From Neisseria dentiae (GTDB taxonomy: Bacteria > Pseudomonadota > Gammaproteobacteria > Burkholderiales > Neisseriaceae), in assembly GCF_014055005.1 (NCBI RefSeq), contig NZ_CP059570.1:868001-932000 (forward strand): a stretch of 64,000 nucleotides of DNA, given 5' to 3'. How positions within the stretch are numbered: the first letter of the stretch is position 1; each line of letters opens with the position of its first letter. Below the pieces are notes generated by a model. It worked only from the letters and a program-made list of their open reading frames with translations, searched no databases and was not told the DNA's origin. This document shows positions 27,303-35,995 of the stretch, piece after piece. The translations under genes were made by a program, and so were the position numbers.

Positions 27303-27863
27303 ATGAAAAACCTGATAGCCTTTAACAAACCCTACGGCGTAATCTGCCAGTTTTCGCCGCACGAAACACATAAGAGCCTGAAAGATTATATTGATGCGCC
27401 GGGTTTTTACCCCGCAGGGCGTTTAGACACCGACAGCGAAGGCTTATTGCTGTTAACCGATAACGGCCGTCTGCAGGCGCAGATTGCCGAACCTAAGCAC
27501 GGCAAAGAAAAAACCTACTGGGCACAGGTGGAAGGCAGCCCCGACGAAGCCCGGCTCGATATGCTGCAGAAAGGAATAGATTTGGGCGGGTTCGTTACCC
27601 GTCCTGCCAAAGTCAGGATTTTGCAGCCTGAAGAAACCGCCCGTTTGTGGCCGCGCAACCCGCCCGTGCGCGAACGCAAAACCGTGCCTGATTTCTGGCT
27701 TGAAATCACCATCAGCGAAGGCAAAAACCGCCAAGTGCGGCGGATGACGGCTAAAGCGGGTTATCCCTGTCTGCGTTTGGTGCGGGTGGCCGTGGGGCGG
27801 CTGAACCTGTTCGAGCTGGGCATAGAGCAGGGCGTTTGGGCGTTTTGCAAAACTATGCCTTGA
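27303..27863 (+). CDS. rluE: 23S rRNA pseudouridine synthase, RluE type
   Basis: A 186-residue RsuA/RluB/E/F-family synthase without an S4 domain. The catalytic Asp is in PAGRLDTDSEGLLLLTDNG (about 41-59). ISEGKNRQVRRM and PCLRLVRVAVGRL are the other family motifs. The short length and missing S4 domain point to RluE. ATG 27303 (MKNLIAFNKP) is the family start. Confidence 0.87.
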   Translation: MKNLIAFNKPYGVICQFSPHETHKSLKDYIDAPGFYPAGRLDTDSEGLLLLTDNGRLQAQIAEPKHGKEKTYWAQVEGSPDEARLDMLQKGIDLGGFVTRPAKVRILQPEETARLWPRNPPVRERKTVPDFWLEITISEGKNRQVRRMTAKAGYPCLRLVRVAVGRLNLFELGIEQGVWAFCKTMP

Positions 27864-27866
27864 ATG

Positions 27867-27909
27867 TTTTTCAGACGGCCTCCGGCACATATCAAGGCCG
27901 TCTGAAAAA
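27867..27909 (+). terminator. DUS-pair hairpin after rluE
   Basis: TTTTCAGACGGCCT and AGGCCGTCTGAAAA flank a 13-base loop immediately after the rluE stop. Confidence 0.6.
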
Positions 27910-28002
27910 AAGACGGGTGCTAAAACCGCTCTGTCTTTAACCGCCACAGTAAATTTGATACACTGCACGCCTGATTTTTCACACACAGAAAATGAATTAC
28001 TC

Positions 28003-29082
28003 ATGAAAAAAACCGCCCTGATCGCACTTTCTGCATTGGTTTTGGCATCATGCAGCAGCGACACTCAAACCGGCCGCGCCGGTTCCGCCAAAGAAACACC
28101 GGTTCCGCCTGTCGGCAAACGCCCCGTATTCGACCATTCCGCCGATTCGGTAGCTGTGGGCGGGTTTAACGCCAATGCCAACGTGCAGAAATTTATATCC
28201 CACGAAACCGCCGGCGGCAAATTTTCGGCGGGCGAGCTGCAAAGTTTTTTCGACGGCGTGATTTACAAGGGCAACATCATCAATATTATGAACCGCCCCG
28301 GCACCTCACGCCCGTGGTATGAATTCCGTACCGGCAATTCGGGCGCGGCCAGAATTGCGGGCGGCAAGCGTTTTTACGCCCGGCATCAGGCAACCCTTGA
28401 CGCCGTGGCCAAAAGCTACGGCGTGCCCGCCGAAATCATCGTGGCCATTATCGGCATCGAAACCAATTACGGCACCAATATGGGCAGCTTCCGCCTGGCC
28501 GATTCGCTGAGCACGCTGGCGTTCGATTACCCGCGCCGCGCCGAATTTTTTCAGAAAGAGCTGCACGAATTTCTGCTGATGGCCAAAGAAGAAAGGCGCG
28601 ACGTGTTCGGCTTTCAAGGCAGCTATGCCGGTGCGATGGGTATGCCGCAGTTTATGCCTTCGAGCTTCCGCAAATATGCGGTCGATTACGACGGCGACGG
28701 CCGCCGCGACATCTGGAACAACATCGGCGACGTGGCCGCATCGGTGGCCAACTATATGAAAGCCCACGGCTGGCAGACCAACGGCAAAATGGTGGTGCCG
28801 GTTACGCTCACCATCACCCAAGAGCTGCAAAACATCATCGACGAAAAAACCGCGCTCACCCGCACCGTGGGCGATTTGAAACGCTTGGGCGTTACCCCGC
28901 AGGAAGTGGTGGACGACAACGAAAAAGCCGTGCTCTACCGCCTCGAAACCGCCCCGGGCGTGTATGAATACTATATCGGTTTGAATAATTTCTACACCGT
29001 TTGGCAGTATAACCACAGCCGCATGTATGTAACCGCCGTGCGCGACATCGCCAACGGTGTGAGCGACAATTACCGTTTGTAA
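28003..29082 (+). CDS. mltB: Membrane-bound lytic murein transglycosylase B
   Basis: A 359-residue outer-membrane-type lipoprotein (lipobox LASC, Cys17) that cleaves peptidoglycan glycan strands with formation of 1,6-anhydromuramate. The catalytic Glu is in GIETNYGTNMG. YAGAMGMPQFMPSSFRKYAV and DYDGDGRRDIWNNIGDV are family-specific. ATG 28003 starts the lipoprotein signal. It lies 11 bases before dnaX. Confidence 0.92.
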   Translation: MKKTALIALSALVLASCSSDTQTGRAGSAKETPVPPVGKRPVFDHSADSVAVGGFNANANVQKFISHETAGGKFSAGELQSFFDGVIYKGNIINIMNRPGTSRPWYEFRTGNSGAARIAGGKRFYARHQATLDAVAKSYGVPAEIIVAIIGIETNYGTNMGSFRLADSLSTLAFDYPRRAEFFQKELHEFLLMAKEERRDVFGFQGSYAGAMGMPQFMPSSFRKYAVDYDGDGRRDIWNNIGDVAASVANYMKAHGWQTNGKMVVPVTLTITQELQNIIDEKTALTRTVGDLKRLGVTPQEVVDDNEKAVLYRLETAPGVYEYYIGLNNFYTVWQYNHSRMYVTAVRDIANGVSDNYRL

Positions 29083-29093
29083 AGCAATCATTT

Positions 29094-31277
29094 ATGGCCT
29101 ATCAAGTTCTCGCCCGTAAGTGGCGGCCCAAAACTTTCGCCGATCTGGTCGGGCAGGAGCACGTTGTCAAAGCCTTGCGTAACGCGCTCGACGAAGGCCG
29201 TCTGCACCATGCCTATCTGCTTACCGGCACGCGCGGGGTGGGCAAAACCACCATTGCGCGCATTCTCGCCAAAAGCCTGAACTGCGAAACGCCGTCGCAC
29301 GGCGAGCCTTGCGGCGTGTGCCAAAGCTGCACGCAGATTGACGCGGGGCGTTATGTCGATCTTTTGGAAATCGACGCTGCTTCCAACACCGGCATCGACA
29401 ACATCCGCGAAGTGCTCGAAAACGCCCAATACGCGCCCACCGCCGGCAAATACAAAGTCTATATCATCGACGAAGTGCACATGCTCTCGAAAAGCGCGTT
29501 CAACGCCATGCTCAAAACGCTGGAAGAGCCGCCCGAGCATGTGAAGTTTATTCTTGCCACCACCGACCCGCACAAAGTGCCGATTACCGTGCTGAGCCGC
29601 TGTTTGCAATTTGTGCTGCGCAACATGACCACCCAGCAGGTGGCCGACCATTTGGCGCACGTGCTCACGGTGGAGCAGATTGCCTACGAAGCGCCCGCCC
29701 TGCAACTGTTGGGGCGTGCGGCCATGGGTTCGATGCGCGATGCGTTAAGCCTGCTCGACCAAGCGATTGCCATGGGTTCGGGCAGCGTAACCGAGCACGA
29801 CGTGCGCCAGATGATAGGCGCGGTGGACAAACGCTATCTTTACGAACTGCTGCAAGGCATCGTTAACCAAGACGGCGAAGCGCTGCTGCTGAAAGCGCAG
29901 GAAATGGCCGCACGCGCCATCGGCTTCGACAACGCCTTAAGCGAGCTGGCCATGCTGCTGCAACGTTTGGCGCTGGCGAAAACCGTGCCCGCCGCCGTTG
30001 CCGGCGACCCCGAACACGAAACCCTGCTGCGCCTGTCGCAATACCTGAGCGGCGAGCAGATTCAGCTTTATTACCAATGCGCCATCCACGGCAAACACGA
30101 TTTGAGCCTCGCGCCCGACGAATACGCAGGCTTCGTGATGACGCTTTTGCGTATGCTCGCCTTCGCCCCGATTGCCGCCAAAGCCCACGATGCCGGCGGC
30201 GTAATCGAAGGCACGCAGCTGCACAACCCCGAATACGCGGAACCCGCCGCAAAAAAGCCCCTGATTCTGCCGGACAGGCCGTCTGAAACCCCGGTTTCAA
30301 ACACGGCCGCCGATGTTGTTCAAGAAACCGTTCAGACGGCCTCACACCACGCAAACAGGCCGTCTGAAAGCAGCGGCGGTTATCCGGCAGAAGACACGCC
30401 GCAGTGGGAAGATACGGCGGAATCCGCCGGATTATCCGAACCGCCCGCTGCGGCTGCCGAAAACACGCAAACGGCCGAACCCGCAACGGCAACACCTGCC
30501 ACACCGGACACCCTAGCAGCCGGGCCGCTCTCCACCGTTTCCGCAACAAACGAAACATTGCCGTCGGAGGACACCGCCGCCGCCGCCGAACCCGTTTTTG
30601 CAGAAGAAGCGGTTGGTGCAGGCGACAACACCTTTCAGACGGCCTCTGTTGAAGAAACCGGTTTCGGACACGGCTTTTACGATAACGGCGCGGATTATCC
30701 CGACGAGCCGCCGTATTTCCCCGAAGACGATGCTTACCCCCTGCCGCCCGTCGATTTGCCAGTAGAAGATATGTTCGGCGCGGAAGCCGGGCAGACGGAA
30801 GAAGCGGCGGAGGACGGCGGTGCGGACGGAGAGACGGAAGCCGAAGCCGCCTTTGCCGCACTGCCCGATTTGGCACCCGAAAACTGGCCGCAGATTGCCA
30901 AACGCCTGGCCGTCAAACTCGGCGCCGCGCAAATGATCGCCCAAAACGCCGCCTTTACCCGCTACGACGCCGAAAACGGCCTGCTGGTGTTTGCCCTCAC
31001 CCAAGAGGCCCGCGCCACCACCAACAAAGAGCGGCTGGATAAAATCCAAAACACGCTGGCCGAAGCCTACGGTTTAACCCTGAAACTGCAAACCGAAGCC
31101 TGGCGCGACGATGCAGGCTGGGAAACCCCCGTGATGCGCCGCAACCGCCTGCAAATCGAAGGCCGCCAACAAGCACAGCAACTGCTCGAAGCCGACCCCG
31201 CCGCCCGGCAGATTTTGCAGCTTTTCGAGGCACAATGGCTGCCGGAAACGCTGGAACTAAAACAGGCGCAGGAATAA
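29094..31277 (+). CDS. dnaX: DNA polymerase III subunit tau (and probably gamma by frameshift)
   Basis: A 727-residue clamp-loader ATPase. Walker A is GTRGVGKT (45-52), zinc ligands are Cys64, Cys73, Cys76 and Cys79, Walker B is VYIIDEVHM and the sensor is ILATTDPHKVP. Domain III ends near residue 370. Residues about 390-590 are an acidic, low-complexity linker that contains four DUS. The C-terminal tau part (NWPQIAKRLAVKLGAAQM) should bind the polymerase alpha subunit. Codons 386-388 are GCA AAA AAG, a classical -1 slippery site (separate entry), so a 397-residue gamma form is likely. ybaB follows, a conserved pairing. Confidence 0.96.
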   Translation: MAYQVLARKWRPKTFADLVGQEHVVKALRNALDEGRLHHAYLLTGTRGVGKTTIARILAKSLNCETPSHGEPCGVCQSCTQIDAGRYVDLLEIDAASNTGIDNIREVLENAQYAPTAGKYKVYIIDEVHMLSKSAFNAMLKTLEEPPEHVKFILATTDPHKVPITVLSRCLQFVLRNMTTQQVADHLAHVLTVEQIAYEAPALQLLGRAAMGSMRDALSLLDQAIAMGSGSVTEHDVRQMIGAVDKRYLYELLQGIVNQDGEALLLKAQEMAARAIGFDNALSELAMLLQRLALAKTVPAAVAGDPEHETLLRLSQYLSGEQIQLYYQCAIHGKHDLSLAPDEYAGFVMTLLRMLAFAPIAAKAHDAGGVIEGTQLHNPEYAEPAAKKPLILPDRPSETPVSNTAADVVQETVQTASHHANRPSESSGGYPAEDTPQWEDTAESAGLSEPPAAAAENTQTAEPATATPATPDTLAAGPLSTVSATNETLPSEDTAAAAEPVFAEEAVGAGDNTFQTASVEETGFGHGFYDNGADYPDEPPYFPEDDAYPLPPVDLPVEDMFGAEAGQTEEAAEDGGADGETEAEAAFAALPDLAPENWPQIAKRLAVKLGAAQMIAQNAAFTRYDAENGLLVFALTQEARATTNKERLDKIQNTLAEAYGLTLKLQTEAWRDDAGWETPVMRRNRLQIEGRQQAQQLLEADPAARQILQLFEAQWLPETLELKQAQE
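30249..30320 (+). other. dnaX: Candidate programmed -1 frameshift site in dnaX, with stop in a DUS
   Basis: The in-frame GCA AAA AAG contains the heptamer A AAA AAG (30251-30257), the same as in Escherichia coli dnaX. After a -1 slip the frame reads GCC CCT GAT TCT GCC GGA CAG GCC GTC TGA and stops at 30284-30286, inside AGGCCGTCTGAAA. This adds APDSAGQAV to residue 388. A possible hairpin follows: GGCCGT (from 30278) with ACGGCC, and inside it GAAAC with GTTTC. Confidence 0.65.
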
Positions 31278-31285
31278 CGCAGGCT

Positions 31286-31469
31286 GAGGCTTTTGCAAAA
31301 CTACCTTAAGGCCATCTGAAATGCTTAAATTCCGTCATTCCCGCGCAGGCGGGAATCCAGATGAAAATATTGGCGTATTGATTAAACCAATACTTGGATG
31401 CCAAACGCCTGGATTCCCGCCTGCGCGGGAATGACGGTCAAGACTTTTGCGGGTTTTGCCAAGGTATCA
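31286..31469. mobile_element. dRS3-bearing NIME-like element inserted near a DUS
   Basis: The left end is GAGGCTTTTGCAAAACTACC and the right end is TTTTGCCAAGGTATC. AGGCT flanks the left and AGGCC (start of a DUS) the right, a 4-of-5 duplicate. It contains the inverted pair ATTCCCGCGCAGGCGGGAAT and ATTCCCGCCTGCGCGGGAAT. It separates dnaX from ybaB. Confidence 0.7.
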
Positions 31470-31558
31470 GGCCGTCTGAAAGCCTTGCCAAACCGTTCAG
31501 ACGGCCTTAATTGAGTTGGCAAACAACTATAGTTAATCAACTTAAGAAAAATAACGGA

Positions 31559-31635
31559 CGTCATACCCGGGCTTGACCCGGGTATCTCAAAACTTGATGA
31601 AACGCAAGATACCCGGGTCAAACCCAAATATGACG
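31559..31635. repeat. Inverted repeat (GGGCTTGACCCGGGTATCT family)
   Basis: CGTCATACCCGGGCTTGACC and its near complement ending in AAATATGACG match the family at 37-111, with a few mismatches in the right arm. With the element above and a DUS pair (31470-31507) it fills the 439-base gap before ybaB. Confidence 0.7.
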
Positions 31636-31716
31636 CAACTGTTACCGAATTAAGTAGTTTAACTATAAACTTAAACTTACTTTTTAATCCCAAACTTTAA
31701 AACAGGAGTACACACC

Positions 31717-32052
31717 ATGTTCGGAAAAGCCGGATTGGGCGGCCTGATGAAACAGGCCCAGCAAATGCAGGAAAACATGAAAAAAGCGCAGGCCAAGCTG
31801 GCCGAAACCGAAGTGGACGGCGAAGCCGGCAACGGTTTGGTGAAAGTGGTGATGACCTGCAACCACGTTGTGCGCAAAATCGACATCAGCCAGGATTTGA
31901 TTCAGGAAGCCGCCGACGATAAAGAAATGCTGGAAGACCTGATTCTGGCCGCCATCAACGATGCGGGCAACAAGGCCGAAGAAACCACCAACAAAACCAT
32001 GGGCGTGTTTACCCAGGGCCTGCCCGCAGGTATGGGCGATTTCTTCCGTTAA
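31717..32052 (+). CDS. ybaB: YbaB/EbfC-family nucleoid-associated protein
   Basis: A 111-residue small DNA-binding protein. The start MFGKAGLGGLMKQAQQMQEN, an N-terminal long helix, and VKVVMTCNHVVRKIDIS are typical of the YbaB/EbfC dimer. AGGAG lies 11 bases upstream of the ATG. It follows dnaX as in many bacteria, though a repeat-filled gap separates them here. Confidence 0.93.
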   Translation: MFGKAGLGGLMKQAQQMQENMKKAQAKLAETEVDGEAGNGLVKVVMTCNHVVRKIDISQDLIQEAADDKEMLEDLILAAINDAGNKAEETTNKTMGVFTQGLPAGMGDFFR

Positions 32053-32132
32053 GCGCGGTGGTTTGCTTGGAAACAGGCCGTCTGAAAAAATATGAACTGT
32101 CCCCCAATACTTGGACAATTTAAGAATCTTTC

Positions 32133-32933
32133 TCAAACAGCCTTTTCAAGCTGGGTTCTGTAGCCGACAGGACTCAGCTTTTTCAAGTTTAAACTAATCC
32201 GTTCATGATTGTAGTAATGTATGTAATCATCTATTACCTCTGTCAGCTCCGCCACCGACAGCGCACCTTCCTGATAGAAACTCTCCGTTTTCAGTGTACC
32301 GAAAAAACTCTCCATCGGCGCATTGTCCCAACAATTGCCTTTGCGCGACATACTTTGCACAATCCCTTTCTCAGCCAATTTCGTTCGATAAGCCTCGGTG
32401 CGGTAAAGCACACCCTGGTCGGAATGCAGCAGCGGCGTTTGGCCTTTCAGACGGCCGAATGCTTGGTCCAACATTTGCGCCACCATTTTACTGTTTGCTC
32501 TGCGGCCTAAAGAATAGGCCACAATCTCCCGATTAAACACATCCAATATCGGCGATAAGTACAGCTTCCCGTCTGTGCATTTGAACTCCGTCACATCGGT
32601 CAGCCATTTGTCTGCCGGTTTGCCGGCGGTAAACTCACGATTGAGAATATTGTCCGAAGCCTCTCCCACTGTTTGCGGACGGTAGGTTTTTTTACTGCGG
32701 ACTTTGGCTTTCAGTCCCAACAAACCCATAATGCGCTGTACTTTCTTTTTGTTCCACGACAATACGGCGGCAATCCGCCGGTGGCCGTAACGGCCTTTGT
32801 GTCGGCGGTAGACTTCGCTCACTGCGGTTTTGGCCGCCGTATCGGGATCGGTTTTGCCGGTGTGGTAGTAGAAACTGCTTTTGGGAATGCCGGCACTGTG
32901 CAGCAGGTATTTCAGCGGGTGCTTTGCCCTCAG
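32133..32933 (-). CDS. IS3-family transposase OrfB (DDE integrase core)
   Basis: The catalytic core has DVTEFKCTDGKLYLSPILDV, LLHSDQGVLYRTEAYR and NAPMESFFGTLKTE, giving the D, D and E residues of the rve domain. The first ATG is 32822 (MSEVYRRHKG), but the frame is open and homologous further up to at least 32933 (LRAKHPLKYLLHS). It overlaps orfA in the -1 frame. Like other IS3 elements it is probably made as an OrfAB fusion by frameshifting near an A-AAG in the orfA tail. A DUS inside it encodes GRLK. Confidence 0.85.
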   Translation of the reverse strand: MRAKHPLKYLLHSAGIPKSSFYYHTGKTDPDTAAKTAVSEVYRRHKGRYGHRRIAAVLSWNKKKVQRIMGLLGLKAKVRSKKTYRPQTVGEASDNILNREFTAGKPADKWLTDVTEFKCTDGKLYLSPILDVFNREIVAYSLGRRANSKMVAQMLDQAFGRLKGQTPLLHSDQGVLYRTEAYRTKLAEKGIVQSMSRKGNCWDNAPMESFFGTLKTESFYQEGALSVAELTEVIDDYIHYYNHERISLNLKKLSPVGYRTQLEKAV

Positions 32934-33283
32934 CGTTTGGACGGTTTCGCAGCTTTGGCGGCGGCCGCTTCCTTTTCGTTGAGGGTTTTCATGTGCTTTA
33001 GGTAGTCGTTCTCCGCCCTCATGTATCGCAATTCTTCAATCAGTTCGGCCTGTGTTTTTTCGTGGTCGGGTTTGTCGGCGGTAAACGGGTTTTTGCGTTT
33101 GGTCTTCATGGGGTTAGCCTGCGGGTGCCGGAGTGCGGCGATGCCGCCTTGCCGGTAGGCGGCAATCCAACGGCGCAGGTGGGTGCGTGAGACGTTGAAG
33201 TGCTCTGCGGTGCGCTGTTGGCTGTGCACTTGGTGGTAATGGAGTACGGCTCGGTATTTGAAGTGTAGGTTATATTTGGACAT
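32930..33283 (-). CDS. IS3-family transposase OrfA
   Basis: A 117-residue helix-turn-helix protein, MSKYNLHFKYRAVLHYHQ, with HFNVSRTHLRRWIAAYRQGG as the DNA-binding part, and a Lys/Glu-rich coiled tail (ELIEELRYMRAENDYLKHMK). The start at 33283 is 12 residues inside a longer open frame and matches the family. Confidence 0.82.
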   Translation of the reverse strand: MSKYNLHFKYRAVLHYHQVHSQQRTAEHFNVSRTHLRRWIAAYRQGGIAALRHPQANPMKTKRKNPFTADKPDHEKTQAELIEELRYMRAENDYLKHMKTLNEKEAAAAKAAKPSKR

Positions 33284-33364
33284 AAGAAAACTGCACCTTT
33301 TAAAGTTGAAGGGGGTGTCCAACTTTTGGGGTGCAGTTCAATCTTTTTCAGACGGCCTGAGATG

Positions 33365-33399
33365 TAGGAAATGGTCGGGTTGTTTACACAACAGGTTGA
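33365..33399. other. Solo IS481 end
   Basis: TGTAGGAAATGGTCGGGTTG and the following GTTTACACAACAGG match the left end of the IS481 element at 12846 with one difference. No IS481 transposase follows; the IS1016-like element begins instead, so the IS1016 copy probably interrupted or replaced it. Confidence 0.65.
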
Positions 33400-33403
33400 G
33401 AAA

Positions 33404-34141
33404 AGGGGTTTTAGGAAGCAAAATCAGCAAAAATGATGGTAAGCTTCTGATATGCCTATTAAAAACAAGTACCAAAAGTTCAGTAAAATTACCGAATCAA
33501 AATTCCGTCAAATCCTGCGTCTTTTCGCACTTGATTTGACCGCTTCCGATACCGCCAGACTCACCGGCATCAGTACCCGAAGTGTTAATAATCTGTTTCT
33601 CAAACTGCGTTGCCGTATGGCTGCTGAATGTGAACGGCAAACTCCCTTTGCCGGTGTGGTCGAACTGGACGAATCCTACTTTGGCGCCAAACGCATCCGA
33701 GGTAAACGCGGGCGGGGAGCGGGAGGCAAAACCATTGTTTTCGGCATCTTAAAACGGGACGACAAAGTCTATACCGAAATCGTGCCGGATACCTCGAAAG
33801 CTACACTGCAACAGGTTATTCGAGGGCGGGTTGCTGTTGAAAGTGTCATCAATACCGACGGCTGGCGCGGCTATCACGGTTTGGTCGATATGGGCTATGA
33901 AAAGCACTTCCGGGTACATCATGGTGCAGACGAGTTCGCCCGGGGTGCACAACACATTAACGGCATCGAGTCGTTTTGGGGTTATGCCAAAAACCGCTTG
34001 GTTAAATTTAACGGTGTATCGAAACAGACTTTCTATTTACACTTAAAGGAAACCGAATTTCACTTCAATCACAGGCATGATGATCTGTATAAAGTCTTGC
34101 TTAAAATATTGCGAAATCGACCCTTGGGCTTAAGCCCCTAA
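33404..34141 (+). mobile_element. IS1016-like element (IS1595 family), intact
   Basis: The left end has AGGGGTTTTAGGAAGC and the right end, read inward, has AGGGGCTTAAGC. One intact transposase fills it and its stop codon overlaps the right end. A direct repeat of AGTTTTTCTACTATA follows at 34141-34170. End positions are approximate. Confidence 0.75.
33452..34141 (+). CDS. IS1016/IS1595-family transposase
   Basis: A 229-residue transposase with an N-terminal HTH region (ARLTGISTRSVNNLFLKL) and an ISXO2-like DDE domain: VELDESYFGAKR, NTDGWRGYHGLVD and HINGIESFWGYAKNRL. It is complete compared with the broken copies at 22544, 23186 and 47728, so it is the likely active source in this window. 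Confidence 0.9.
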   Translation: MPIKNKYQKFSKITESKFRQILRLFALDLTASDTARLTGISTRSVNNLFLKLRCRMAAECERQTPFAGVVELDESYFGAKRIRGKRGRGAGGKTIVFGILKRDDKVYTEIVPDTSKATLQQVIRGRVAVESVINTDGWRGYHGLVDMGYEKHFRVHHGADEFARGAQHINGIESFWGYAKNRLVKFNGVSKQTFYLHLKETEFHFNHRHDDLYKVLLKILRNRPLGLSP

Positions 34142-34183
34142 GTTTTTCTACTATAAGTTTTTCTACTATATAGAATATACCGA

Positions 34184-34558
34184 TTACGGCCACAGCCAAG
34201 CCCACACTTTGCGGCCTTCGCTTTGCAGGATCATAAACGTGCGGCAGGCGGAGGCGGTGGACATACATTCCAAACCCACGCCTTCGGCGGCCAATCGGGC
34301 GGCGGTTTTCGGGTGCAGAAACACCTGTTTTTCGCCCGTGCCCACCAACACTACTTCGGGCAGGCCGCCGTGTTCGGAGGCCGTCTGAAAAAAATCTTCC
34401 GCCGAAAGGCCGGCGGGTTCGGCTTTGGCGGGGCTGCCGATGTGCCCGCCGGCGAGCACGACGGCCTGCGTATAAACCTGTCCGTCGATTTCGATTCTGC
34501 CCGGCGCATAAGCCGTAACCGCAGCCTGCCCTTCGGGGCGTGTTTCTTCAATCAGCAT
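34184..34558 (-). CDS. Mth938-like (DUF498/DUF598) family protein
   Basis: A 124-residue protein starting MLIEETRPEGQAAV. The sequence YAPGRIEIDGQVYTQAVVLAG and VVLVGTGEKQVFLHP fit the Mth938/NDUFAF3-like fold. GGAG precedes the ATG at 34558. A reverse DUS encodes FFQTAS. The biochemical function in bacteria is not established. It is divergent from hom. Confidence 0.8.
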   Translation of the reverse strand: MLIEETRPEGQAAVTAYAPGRIEIDGQVYTQAVVLAGGHIGSPAKAEPAGLSAEDFFQTASEHGGLPEVVLVGTGEKQVFLHPKTAARLAAEGVGLECMSTASACRTFMILQSEGRKVWAWLWP

Positions 34559-34678
34559 AGAGCAACTCCAATCCGTTAAAAAGATGCAGAAAAGGCCGTT
34601 TTCAGGTAGGATTACGGTCTTTTCGCCAAGCATTGGCGCTTTGTAAAATACTAACATACAACGGCTTAAGGAGACAGA

Positions 34679-35995
34679 ATGAAGCCAGTGAATATCGGGA
34701 TTCTGGGTTTGGGCACCGTGGGCAGCGGCACCGCCCGCGTGTTGCAGGATAACGCCGCAGAAATCAGCCGCCGCCTGGGGCGCGAAGTCAATATTTCGGC
34801 CGTGTGCGATTCGAGCGAAGAAAAAGCCCGCACCGTCTGCCCCGCAGCCGCTTTTGTGAAAGACCCGTTCGAGCTGGTGCAGCGCACCGACGTCGATGTG
34901 GTGGTGGAGCTGTTCGGCGGCACCGGCGCGGCCAAAGACGCGGTGCTCAAAGCCATCGAAAACGGCAAGCACATCGTTACCGCCAATAAAAAACTTTTGG
35001 CCGAATACGGCAACGAAATCTTTTCGCTGGCCGAGCAGAAAAACGTGATGGTGCAGTTTGAAGCGGCCGTTGCGGGCGGTATTCCGATTATCAAAGCCTT
35101 GCGCGAAGGCTTGGCGGCCAACCATATCCAATCGATTGCGGGCATCATCAACGGCACCAGCAATTTCATCCTCACCGAAATGCGCGAAAAAGGCAGCGCG
35201 TTTGCCGAAGTGCTGAAAAAAGCGCAGGAATTGGGCTACGCCGAAGCCGACCCGACTTTCGATATCGAAGGCCACGATGCCGGCCACAAAATCACCATTA
35301 TGAGCGCGCTGGCGTTCGGCACGCCCGTCAACTTCAACGCCTGCTATCTCGAAGGCATCAGCAAGCTCGACAGCCGCGACATCAAATACGCCGAAGAGCT
35401 GGGCTACCGCGTGAAACTTTTGGGCATCACCCGCAAAACCGACAAAGGCGTGGAATTGCGCGTGCATCCCACCCTGATTCCCGAATGCCGCCTGCTGGCC
35501 AATGTAAACGGCGTGATGAACGCCGTGCGCGTTGATGCCGATATGGTGGGCGAAACCCTGTATTACGGTGCGGGCGCAGGCGCGCTGCCGACCGCCAGCG
35601 CGGTGGTGGCCGACATTATCGATATCTGCCGCCTGATTACCGCCGACCCCGGCAACCGCGTGCCGCATCTGGCTTTCCAGCCCAGCCAGGTCAAAGCGCA
35701 ACCCATGCTGCCGATGGACGAAATCACCAGCAGCTATTATCTGCGCGTGCAGGCCAAAGACCAGCCGGGCGTGCTCGGCCAGATCGCCAACCTATTGGCC
35801 AAAGAAAACGTTTCCATCGAGGCGCTGATTCAAAAAGGCGTGCTCGACGGCAGCTTGGCCGAAATCGTGATTCTGACCCACAGCACGGTTGAGAAAAACA
35901 TCAAAACCGCCATTGCCGCCATTGAAGCGCTCGATGTGGTGTATGCGCCGGTGGTGATGATCCGCATGGAGAGCCTGCATGGCCGCAACGGATAA
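34679..35995 (+). CDS. hom: Homoserine dehydrogenase
   Basis: A 438-residue enzyme reducing aspartate semialdehyde to homoserine, the branch point to threonine and methionine. The Rossmann motif GLGTVGSGTARVL is at the N-terminus, GIINGTSNFIL and AEADPTFDIEGHDAGHK are the catalytic signature, and an ACT domain (DQPGVLGQIANLLAKENVSI) near residue 355 suggests feedback control by an amino acid. GGAGACAG lies just before the ATG. Confidence 0.96.
   Translation: MKPVNIGILGLGTVGSGTARVLQDNAAEISRRLGREVNISAVCDSSEEKARTVCPAAAFVKDPFELVQRTDVDVVVELFGGTGAAKDAVLKAIENGKHIVTANKKLLAEYGNEIFSLAEQKNVMVQFEAAVAGGIPIIKALREGLAANHIQSIAGIINGTSNFILTEMREKGSAFAEVLKKAQELGYAEADPTFDIEGHDAGHKITIMSALAFGTPVNFNACYLEGISKLDSRDIKYAEELGYRVKLLGITRKTDKGVELRVHPTLIPECRLLANVNGVMNAVRVDADMVGETLYYGAGAGALPTASAVVADIIDICRLITADPGNRVPHLAFQPSQVKAQPMLPMDEITSSYYLRVQAKDQPGVLGQIANLLAKENVSIEALIQKGVLDGSLAEIVILTHSTVEKNIKTAIAAIEALDVVYAPVVMIRMESLHGRNG

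Larger units (their letters stand above)
32093..33340 (-). mobile_element. IS3-family (IS150 group) insertion sequence, copy 1
   Basis: A 1248-base element with ends TGAACTGTCCCCCAATACTT (32093) and, from the other side, TGAACTGCACCCCAAAAGTT (33340). It carries orfA and orfB on the minus strand. The flanks are AGGCCGTCTGAAAAA on the left and TTTTTCAGACGGCCT on the right, so it sits in the loop of the DUS-pair terminator downstream of ybaB. No clear target duplication is visible. Confidence 0.88.

Noticed and set aside
29863..30876. A 337-codon minus-strand frame antisense to dnaX
   Set aside because: Arg/Pro-rich composition without domains. The plus-strand dnaX is certain.
34184..35701. A 505-codon open frame on the minus strand covering hom
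   Set aside because: Only its last 375 bases (34184-34558) have a ribosome-binding site and family similarity. The rest is antisense to the clearly coding hom gene and is a GC-rich shadow.
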